Shown here one piece after another: positions 51,401 through 62,000 of a stretch of 64,000 nucleotides of DNA (position 1 is the stretch's first letter; each line of letters starts with the position of its first letter). A program made the position numbers and the translations under genes. Location of the stretch: NCBI RefSeq assembly GCF_023091745.1, contig NW_026291790.1, positions 62,001-126,000 of the forward strand. Reading direction: 5' to 3'. The notes under the pieces were generated by a model that saw nothing but the letters and a program-made list of their open reading frames with translations, was not told the origin of the DNA and made no database searches. Origin of the DNA: Budorcas taxicolor. Its lineage: Eukaryota > Chordata > Mammalia > Artiodactyla > Bovidae.

Positions 51401-53024
51401 AGTCAGGCCTCGTCTCGAGTGGGGGCATGCACGTGCGCTTTCCTCCCGAGCTGCAGCAGTCGTGTCACGCTTCCTGTCACGTGGATCAAGGGATCTGTGG
51501 CTTTCCCTCGAGGCTGTCCCTCGAGGCTTTCCCACGAGGCTTTCCCACAGGGCTGTGCCACGTGCCACCTTGGTGTGAGTCGATCCTCGGCGTGAAAGAC
51601 GAGCCGGTGAAGGGAAAAGAGGTTCCTCTGGAATGGACTGCGACATCTGGGGGACTCTTGGAAAGGTGGCAAGACCCTGGAGTTCCTCTCGCCGTTCTTG
51701 TTGAGACGGCCTCCTCTTGAGATGCGACGGGAACGCCGGGAACTCTTTCCCGACGAAGCAGGGAAAGGATCCCTCATCTCGAGCTACGAGGCGGAAACGG
51801 GGCTCCTCTGGATGTGGGCGGGACCCACGTGATTCCTCTCGAGTGGAGACGGGTATGTCGGGGAACTTCTTGATTTGCACCAAGGGTGTGAAGGACCCTT
51901 TCGAAGTTCCAGAGGTGAGGTGTGATCAGCCTCGAGACGCCTCAGCGGAAATGGGCCTCATCTCGCCTGGAGGGGAGAACCTCCTGGATTTTCTCGAGTT
52001 GCGGCAGGTCTTCTGTTGTTACGACGGGGACCTCAGGGACCCGCTCTGGTGGCCTCAGGAAAGGCCTGTCCCCATGCGAGTTGCTAGGGGACCTCTCGGG
52101 ATTCCTCTCCCGTCCATGCCGGGGCCTCAGTCCTTGTGTGGAGTCGGGGCCGGAACCTGAGGATTCCTCTCCAGTGTTGCCATGGATCTTGGGGTGCTTC
52201 TGAGTCTCCCCAGGGGAGTCAGGCCTCGTCTCGAGTGGGGGCATGCACGTGCGCTTTCCTCCCGAGCTGCAGCATTAGTGTCACGCTTCCTGTCACGTGG
52301 ATCAAGGGATCTGTGGCTTTCCCTCGAGGTTGTCCCTCGAGGCTTTCCCACGAGGCTTTCCCACAGGGCTGTGACACGTGCCACCTTGGTGTGAGTCGAT
52401 CCTCGGCGTGAAAGACGAGCCGGTGAAGGGAAAAGAGGTTCCTCTGGAATGGACTGAGACATCTGGGGGACTCTTGGAAAGGTGGCACGACCCTGGAGTT
52501 CCTCTCGCCGTTCCTGTTGAGAGGGCCTCCTCTTGAGATGCGACGGGAACGCCGGGAACTCTTTCCCGATGAAGCAGGGACAGGATCCCTCATCTCGAGC
52601 TACGAGGCGGAAACGGGGCTCCTCTGGATGTGGGCGGGACCCTCGTGATTCCTCTCGAGTGGAGACGGGTATGTCGGGGAACTTCTTGATTTGCAGCAAG
52701 GGTGTGAAGGAGCCTTTCGAACTTCCAGAGGTGAGGTGTGATCCGCCTCGTGACACCTCAGCAGAAATGGGCCTCATCTCGCCTGGAGGGGAGAACCTCC
52801 TGGATTTCTCGAGTTGCGGCAGGTCTTCTCGAGTTACGACGGGGACCTCAGGGACCCGCTCTGGTGGCCTCAGGAAAGGCCAGTCCCCATGCGAGTTGCT
52901 AGGGGACCTCTCGGGATTCCTCTCCCGTCCATGCTGGGGCCTCAGTCCTTGTGTGGAGTCGGGGCCGGAACCTGAGGATTCCTCTCCAGTGTTGCCATGG
53001 ATCTTGGGGTGCTTCTGAGTATCC
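42421..53024 (+). repeat. 5-mer (M53-M57) and derived 4-mer (M58-M61), then recombined copies to M65
   Basis: M53-M57 (42421-46498, 4078 bp) is followed by M58-M61 (46499-49761, 3263 bp) and by M62, which starts the cycle again. Shared rare marks are GCATTCACG and the T loss GTCGACCTCGG in M56 and M60; CACGTAAGC with GCAGTAG, CCTTCTCTTG and GGGACAGG in M57 and M61; and CAGTGACCC in M53 and M58. M62 and M63 share TTTCACGACGAAG exactly 816 bp apart. M65 is an F monomer very like M16, which lies 39971 bp to the left. GTCGAC (SalI) occurs only where the T loss is present, as far as I could see. Confidence 0.75.
46499..47314 (+). repeat. Chimeric monomer M58 (M53-type front, M54-type tail)
   Basis: The front matches M53, including the rare CAGTGACCC (47140-47148). 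The tail matches M54 with GCCGGCGCC (47223-47231) and GAGTCGGGGCC instead of GTTGGGCCC. The switch is within about 47148-47227. The following monomer M59 matches M55, so the equivalent of M54 has been lost as a separate unit; this changed a 5-mer into a 4-mer. Confidence 0.8.
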
Positions 53025-56000
53025 CCAGGGGAGTCAGGCCTCGTCTCGAGTGGGGGAATGCACGTAAGCTTTCCTCCCGAGCTGCAGCAGTAGTGTCACG
53101 CTTCCTGTCACGTGGATCAAGGGATCTGTGGCTTTCCCTCGAGGCTGTCCCTCGAGGCTTTCCCACGAGGCTTTCCCACAGGGCTGTGCCACGTGCCACC
53201 TTGGTGTGAGTCGATCCTCGGCGTGAAAGACGAGCCGGTGAAGGGAAAAGAGGTTCCTCTGGAATGGACTGAGACATCTGGGGGACTCTTGGAAAGGTGG
53301 CACGACCCTGGAGTTCCTCTCGCCGTTCCTGTTGAAAGGGCCTCCTCTTGAGATGCGACGGGAACGCCGGGAACTCTTTCCCGAAGAAGCAGGGACAGGA
53401 TCCCTCATCTCGAGCTACGAGGCGGAAACGGGGCTCCTCTGGATGTGGGCGGGACCCTCGTGATTCCTCTCGAGTGGAGACGGGTATTTCGGGGAATTTC
53501 TTGATTTGCAGCAATGGTGTGAAGGAGCCTTTCGAAGTTCCAGAGGTGAGGTGTGATCCGCCTCGTGACACCTCAGCAGAAATGGGCCTCATCTCGCCTG
53601 GAGGGGAGAACCTCCTGGATTTTCTCGAGTTGCGGCAGGTCTTCTCGAGTTACGACGGGGACCTCAGGGACCCGCTCTGGTGGCCTCAGGAAAGGCCAGT
53701 CCCGATGCGAGTTGCTAGGGGACATCTCGGGATTCCTCACCCGTCCATGCCGAGGCCTCAGTCCTTGTGTGGGGTCGGGGCCGGAACCTGAGGATTCCTC
53801 TCCAGTGTTGCCATGGATCTTGGGGTGCTTCTGAGTCTCCCCAGGGGAGTCAGGCCTCGTCTCGAGTGGGGGCATGCACGTGCGCTTTCCTCCCGAGCTG
53901 CAGCAGTAGTGTCACGCTTCCTGTCACGTGGATCAAGGGATCTGTGGCTTTCCCTCGAGGCTGTCCCTCGAGGCTTTCCCACGAGGCTTTCCCACAGGGC
54001 TGTGCCACGTGCCACCTTGGTGTGAGTCGATCCTCGGCGTGAAAGACGAGCCGGTGAAGGGAAAAGAGGTTCCTCTGGAATGGACTGAGACATCTGGGGG
54101 ACTCTTGGAAAGGTGGCACGACCCTGGAGTTCCTCTCGCCGTTCCTGTTGAGAGGGCCTCCTCTTGAGATGCGACGGGAACGCCGGGAACTCTTTCCCGA
54201 CGAAGCAGGGACAGGATCCCTCATCTCGAGCTACGAGGCGGAAACGGGGCTCCTCTGGATGTGGGCGGGACCCTCGTGATTCCTCTCGAGTGGAGACGGG
54301 TATGTCGGGGAACTTCTTGATTTGCAGCAAGGGTGTGAAGGAGCCTTTCGAAGTTCCAGAGGTGAGGTGTGATCCGCCTCGTGACACCTCAGCAGAAATG
54401 GGCCTCATCTCGCCTGGAGGGGAGAACCTCCTGGATTTCTCGAGTTGCGGCATGTCTTCTCGAGTTACGACGGGGACCTCAGGGACCCGCTCTGGTGGCC
54501 TCAGGAAAGGCCAGTCCCCATGCGAGTTGCTAGGGGACCTCTTGGGATTCCTCTCCCGTCCATGCCGGGGCCTCAGTCCTTGTGTGGAGTCGGGCCTGGA
54601 ACCTGAGGATTCCTCTCCAGTGTTGCCATGGATCTTGGGGTGCTTCTGAGTCTCCCCAGGGGAGTCGGGCCTCGTCTAGAGTGGGGGCATGCACGTGCGC
54701 TTTCCTCCCGAACTGCAGCAGTAGTGTCACGCTTCCTGTCACGTGGATCAAGGGATCTGTGGCTTTCCCTCGAGGCTGGCCCTCGAGACTTTCCCACGAG
54801 GCTTTCCCACAGGGCTGTGCCACGTGCCACCTTGGTGGGAGTCGATCCTCGGCGTGAAAGACGAGCCGGTGAAGGGAAAAGAGGTTCCTCTGGAATGGAC
54901 TGAGACATCTGGGGGACTCTTGTAATGGTGGCACGACCCTGGAGTTCCTCTCTCCGTTCCTGTTGAGAGGGCCTCCTCTTGAGATGCGACGGGAACGCCG
55001 GGCACTCTTTCCCGACGAAGCAGGGAAAGGATCCCTCATCTCGAGCTACGAGGCGGAAACGGGTCTCCTCTGGATGTGGGCGGGACCCTCGTGATTCCTC
55101 TCGAGTGGAGACGGGTATGTCGGGGAACTTCTTGATTTGCACCAAGGGTGTGAAGGACCCTTGCGAAGTTCCAGAGGTGAGGTGTGATCAGCCTCGAGAC
55201 GCCTCAGCGGAAGTGGGCCTCATCTCGCCTGGAGGGGAAAACCTCCTGGATTTTCTCGAGTTGCGGCAGGTCTTCTCGAGTTACGACGGGGACCTCAGGG
55301 ACCCGCTCTGGTGGCCTCAGGAAAGGCCAGTCCCCATGCGAGTTGCTAGGGGACCTCTCGGGATTCCTCTCCCGTCCATGCCGGGGCCTCAGTCCTTGTG
55401 TGGAGTCGGGGCCTGAACCTGAGGATTCCTCTCCAGTGTTGCCATGGATCTTGGGGTGCTTCTGAGTCTCCCCAGGGGAGTCAGGCCTCGTCTCGAGTGG
55501 GGGCATGCACGTGCGCTTTCCTCCCGAGCTGCAGCAGTAGTGTCAAGCTTCCTGTCACGTGGATCAAGGGATCTGTGGCTTTCCCTCGAGGCTGTCCCTC
55601 GAGGCTTTCCCACGAGGCTTTCCCACAGGGCTGTGCCACGTGCCACCTTGGTGTGAGTCGATCCTCGGCGTGAAAGACGAGCCGGTGAAGGGAAAAGAGG
55701 TTCCTCTGGAATGGACTGAGACATCTGGGGGACTCTTGGAAAGGTGGCACGACCCTGGAGTTCCTCTCGCCGTTCCTGTTGAGAGGGCCTCCTCTTGAGA
55801 TGCGACGGGAACGCCGGGAACTCTTTCCCGACGAAGCAGGGAAAGGATCCCTCATCTCGAGCTACGAGGCGGAAACGGGGCTCCTCTGGATGTTTGCGGG
55901 ACCCTCGTGATTCCTCTCGAGTGGAGACGGGTATTTCGGGGAACTTCTTGATTTGCACCAAGGGTGTGAAGGAGCCTTTCGAAGTTCCAGAGGTGAGGTG

Positions 56001-59000
56001 TGATCCGCCTCGTGACACCTCAGCAGAAATGGGCCTCATCTCGCCTGGAGGGGAGAACCTCCTGGATTTTCTCGAGTTGCGGCAGGTCTTCTCGAGTTAC
56101 GACGGGGACCTCAGGGACCCGCTCTGGTGGCCTCAGGAAAGGCCAGTCCCTATGCGAGTTGCTAGGGGACCTCTCGGGATTCCTATCCCGTCCATGCCGG
56201 GGCCTCAGTCCTTGTGTGGAGTCGGGGCCGGAACCTGAGGATTCCTCTCCAGTGTTGCCATGGATCTTGGGGTGCTTCTGAGTCTCCCCAGGGGAGTCAG
56301 GCCTCGTCTCGAGTGGGCGCATGCACGTGCGCTTTCCTCCCGAGCTGCAGCAGTAGTGTCACGCTTCCTGTCACGTGGATCAAGGGATCTGTGGCTTTCC
56401 CTCGAGGCTGTCCCTCGAGGCTTTCCACGAGGCTTTCCCACAGGGCGGTGCCACGTGCCACGTTGGTGTGAGTCGATCCTCGGCGTGAAAGACGAGCCGG
56501 TGAAGGGAAAAGAGGTTCCTCTGGAATGGATTGAGACATCTGGGGGACTCTTGGAATGGTGGCACGACCCTGGAGTTCCTCTCGCCGTTCCTGTTGAGAG
56601 GGCCTCCTCTTGAGATGCGACGGGAACGCCGGGAACTCTTTCCCGACGAAGCAGGGAAAGGATCCCTCATCTCGAGCTACGAGGCGGAAACGGGGCTCCT
56701 CTGGATGTTTGCGGGACCCTCGTGATTCCTCTCGAGTGGAGACGGGTATTTCGGGGAACTTCTTGATTTGCACCAAGGGTGTGAAGGAGCCTTTCAAAGT
56801 TCCAGAGGTGAGGAGTGATCAGCCTCGAGACGCCTCAGCGGAAATGGGCCTCATCTCGCCTGGAGGGGAGAACCTCCTGGATTTTCTCGAGTTGCGGCAG
56901 GTCTTCTCGAGTTACGACGGGGACCTCAGGGACCCGCTCTGGTGGCCTCAGGAAAGGCCAGTCCCCATGCGAGTTGCTAGGGGACCTCTCGGGATTCCTC
57001 TCCCGTCCATGCCGGGGCCTCAGTCCTTGTGTGGAGTCGGGGCTGGAACCTGAGGATTCCTCTCCAGTGTTGCCATGGATCTTGGGGTGTTTCTGAGTAT
57101 CCCCAGGGGAGTCAGGCCTCGTCTCGAGTGGGGGCATGCACGTGCGCTTTCCTCCCGAGCTGCAGCAGTAGTGTCACGCTTCCTGTCACGTGGATCAAGG
57201 GATCTGTGGCTTTCCCTCGAGGCTGTCCCTCGAGGCTTTCCCACGATGCTTTCCCACAGGGCTGTGCCACGTGCCACCTTGGTGTGAGTCGATCCTCGGC
57301 GTGAAAGACGAGCCGGTGAAGGGAAAAGAGGTTCCTCTGGAATGGACTGAGACATCTGGGGGACTCTTGGAAAGGTGGCACGACCCTGGAGTTCCTCTCG
57401 CCGTTCCTGTTGAGAGGGCCTCCTCTTGAGATGCGACGGGAACGCCGGGAACTCTTTCCCGACGAAGCAGGGACAGGATCCCTCATCTCGAGCTACGAGG
57501 CCGAAACGGGGCTCCTCTGGATGTGGGCGGGACCCTCGTGATTCCTCTCGAGTGGAGACGGCTAGGTCGGGGAACTTCTTGATTTGCACCAAGGGTGTGA
57601 AGGAGCCTTTCGAAGTTCCAGAGGTGAGGTGTGATCCGCCTCGTGACACCTCAGCAGAAATGGGCCTCATCTCGCCTGGAGGGGAGAACCTCCTGGATTT
57701 TCTCGAGTTGCGGCTGGTCTTCTCGAGTTATGACGGGGACCTCAGGGACCCGCTCTGGTGGCCTCAGGAAAGGCCAGTCCCCATGCGAGTTGCTAGGGGA
57801 CCTCTCGGGATTCCTTTCCCGTCCATGCCGGGGCCTCAGTCCTTGTGTGGAGTCGGGGCCGGTACCTGAGGATTCCTCTCCAGTGTTGCCATGGATCTTG
57901 GGGTGCTTCTGAGTCTCCTCAGGGGAGTCAGGCCTCGTCTCGAGTGGGGGCATGCACGTGCGCTTTCCTCCCGAGCTACAGCAGTAGTGTCACGCTTCCT
58001 TTCACGTGGATCAAGGGATCTGTGGCTTTCCCTCGAGGCTGTCACTCGAGGCTTTCCCACGAGGCTTTCCCACAGGGCTGTGCCACGTGCCACCTTGGTG
58101 TGAGTCGATCCTCGGCGTGAAAGACGAGCCGGTGAAGGGAAAAGAGGTTCCTCTGGAATGGACTGAGACATCTGGGGGACTCTTGGAAAGGTGGCACGAC
58201 CCTGGAGTTCCTCTCGCCGTTCCTGTTGAGAGGGCCTCCTCTTGAGATGCGACGGGAACGCCGGGAACTCTTTCCCGACGAAGCAGGGACAGGATCCCTC
58301 ATCTCGAGCTACGAGGCGGAAACGGGGCTCCTCTGGATGTGGGCGGGACCATCGTGATTCCTCTCGAGTGGAGACGGGTATGTCGGGGAACTTCTTGATT
58401 TGCACCAAGGGTGTGAAAGAGCCTTTCGAAGTTCCAGAGGTGAGGTGTGATCCGCCTCGTGACACCTCAGCAGAAATGGGCCTCATCTCGCCTGGAGGGG
58501 AGAACCTCCTGGATTTTCTCGAGTTGCGGCAGGTCTTCTCGAATTACGACGGGGACCTCAGGGACCCGCTCTGGTGGCCTCAGGAAAGGCCAGTCCCTAT
58601 GCGAGTTTCTAGGGGACCTCTCGGGATTCCTCTCCCGTCCATGCCGGGGCCTCAGTCCTTGTGTGGAGTCGGGGCCGGAACCTGAGGATTCCTCTCCAGT
58701 GTTGCCATGGATCTTGGGGTGCTTCTGAGTCTCCCCAGGGGAGTCAGGCCTCGTCTCGAGTGGGGGCATGCACGTGCGCTTTCCTCCCGAGCTGCAGCAG
58801 TAGTGTCACGCTTCCTGTCACGTGGATCAAGGGATCTGTGGCTTTCCCTCGAGGCTGTCCCTCGAGGCTTTCCACGAGGCTTTCCCACAGGGCGGTGCCA
58901 CGTGCCACGTTGGTGTGAGTCGATCCTCGGCGTGAAAGACGAGCCGGTGAAGGGAAAAGAGGTTCCTCTGGAATGGATTGAGACATCTGGGGGACTCTTG

Positions 59001-62000
59001 GAATGGTGGCACGACCCTGGAGTTCCTCTCGCCGTTCCTGTTGAGAGGGCCTCCTCTTGAGATGCGACGGGAACGCCGGGAACTCTTTCCCGACGAAGCA
59101 GGGACAGGATCCCTCATCTCGAGCTAGGAGGCCGAAACGGGGCTCCTCTGGATGTGGGCGGGACCCTCGTGATTCCTCTCGAGTGGAGACGGCTAGGTCG
59201 GGGAACTTCTTGATTTGCACCAAGGGTGTGAAGGAGCCTTTCGAAGTTCCAGAGGTGAGGTGTGATCCGCCTCGTGACACCTCAGCAGAAATGGGCCTCA
59301 TCTCGCCTGGAGGGGAGAACCTCCTGGATTTTCTCGAGTTGCGGCAGCTCTTCTCGAGTTATGACGGGGACCTCAGGGACCCGCTCTGGTGGCCTCAGGA
59401 AAGGCCAGTCCCCATGCGAGTTGCTAGGGGACCTCTCGGGATTCCTTTCCCGTCCATGCCGGGGCCTCAGTCCTTGTGTGGAGTCGGGGCCGGTACCTGA
59501 GGATTCCTCTCCAGTATTGCCATGGATATTGGGGTGCTTCTGAGTCTCCCCAGGGGAGTCAGGCCTCGTCTCGAGTGGGGGCATGCACGTGCGCTTTCCT
59601 CCCGAGCTACAGCAGTAGTGTCACGCTTCCTTTCACGTGGATCAAGGGATCTGTGGCTTTCCCTCGAGGCTGTCCCTCGAGGCTTTCCCACGAGGCTTTC
59701 CCACAGGGCTGTGCCACGTGCCACCTTGGTGTGAGTCGATCCTCTACGTGAAAGACGAGCCGGTGAAGGGAAAAGAGGTTCCTCTGGAATGGACTGAGAC
59801 ATCTGGGGGACTCTTGGAAAGGTGGCACGACCATGGAGTTCCTCTCGCCGTTCCTGTTGAGAGGGCCTCCTCTTGAGATGCGACGGGAACGCCGGGAACT
59901 CTTTCCCGACGAAGCAGGGACAGGATCCCTCATCTCGAGCTACGAGGCAGAAACGGGGCTCCTCTGGATGTGGGCGGGACCCTCGTGATTCCTCTCGAGT
60001 GGAGACGGGTATGTCGGGGAACTTCTTGATTTGCACCAAGGGTGTGAAGGAGCCTTTCTAAGTTCCAGAGGTGAGGTGTGATCAGCCTCGAGACGCCTCA
60101 GCAGAAATGGGCCTCATCTCGCCTGGAGGGGAGAACCTCCTGGATTTTCTCGGGTTGCGGCAGGTCTTCTCGAGTTACGACGGGGACCTCAGGGACCCGC
60201 TCTGGTGGCCTCAGGAAAGGCCAGTCCCCATGCGAGTTGCTAGGGGACCTCTCGGGATTCCTCTCCCGTCCATGCCAGGGCCTCAGTCCTTGTGTGGAGT
60301 CGGGCCCGGAACCTGAGGATTCCTCTGCAGTGTTGCCATGGATCTTGGCGTGCTTCTGAGTCTCCCCAGGGGAGTCAGGCCTCGTCTCGAGTGGGGGCAT
60401 GCACGTGTGCTTTCCTCCCGAGCTGCAGCAGTAGTGTCACGCTTCCTGTCACGTGGATCAAGGGATCTGTGGCTTTCCCTCGAGGCTGTCCCTCGAGGCT
60501 TTCCCACGATGCTTTCCCACAGGGCTGTGACACGTGCCACCTTGGTGTGAGTCGATCCTCGGCGTGAAAGACGAGCCGGTGAAGGGAAAAGAGGTTCCTC
60601 TGGAATGGACTGAGACATCTGGGGGACTCTTGGAAAGGTGGCACGACCCTGGAGTTCCTCTCGCCGTTCCTGTTGAGAGGGCCTCCTCTTGAGATGCGAC
60701 GGGAACGCCGGGAACTCTTTCCCGACGAAGCAGGGACAGGATCCCTCATCTCGAGCTACGAGGCCGAAACGGGGCTCCTCTGGATGTGGGCGGGACCCTC
60801 GTGATTCCTCTCGAGTGGAGACGGGTATGTCGGGGAACTTCTTGATTTGCAGCAAGGGTGTGAAGGAGCCTTTCGAAGTTCAAGAGCTGAGGTGTGATCC
60901 GCCTCGTGACACCTCAGCAGAAATGGGCCTCATCTCGCCTGGAGGGGAGAACCTCCTGGATTTTCTCGAGTTGCGGCAGGTCTTCTCGAGTTATGACGGG
61001 GACCTCAGGGACCCGCTCTGGTGGCCTCAGGAAAGGCCAGTCCCCATGCGAGGTGCTAGGGGACCTCTCGGGATTCCTCTCCCGTCCATGCCGGGGCCTC
61101 AGTCCTTGTGTGGAGTCGGGGCCGGTACCTGAGGATTCCTCTCCAGTATTGCCATGGATATTGGGGTGCTTCTGAGTCTCCCCAGGGGAGTCAGGCCTCG
61201 TCTCGAGTGGGGGCATGCACGTGCGCTTTCCTCCCGAGCTACAGCAGTAGTGTCACGCTTCCTTTCACGTGGATCAAGGGATCTGTGGCTTTCCCTCGAG
61301 GCTGTCCCTCGAGGCTTTCCCACGAGGCTTTCCCACAGGGCTGTGCCACGTGCCACCTTGGTGTGAGTCGATCCTCGACGTGAAAGACGAGCCGGTGAAG
61401 GGAAAAGAGGTTCCTCTGGAATGGACTGAGACATCTGGGGGACTCTTGGAAAGGTGGCACGACCATGGAGTTCCTCTCGCCGTTCCTGTTGAGAGGGCCT
61501 CCTCTTGAGATGCGACGGGAACGCCGGGAACTCTTTCCCGACGAAGCAGGGACAGGATCCCTCATCTCGAGCTACGAGGCGGAAACGGGGCTCCTCTGGA
61601 TGTGGGCGGGACCCTCGTGATTCCTCTCGAGTGGAGACGGGTATGTCGGGGAACTTCTTGATTTGCACCAAGGGTGTGAAGGAGCCTTTCGAAGTTCCAG
61701 AGGTGAGGTGTGATCCGCCTCGTGACACCTCAGCAGAAATGGGCCTCATCTCGCCTGGAGGGGAGAACCTCCTGGATTTTCTCGAGTTGCGGCTGGTCTT
61801 CTCGAGTTATGACGGGGACCTCAGGGACCCGCTCTGGTGGCCTCAGGAAAGGCCAGTCCCCATGCTAGTTGCTAGGGGACCTCTCGGGATTCCTCTCCCG
61901 TCCATGCCGGGGCCTCAGTCCTTGTGTGGAGTCGGGGCCGGAACCTGAGGATTCCTCTCCAGTGTTGCCATGGATCTTGGGGTGCTTCTGTGTATCCCCA

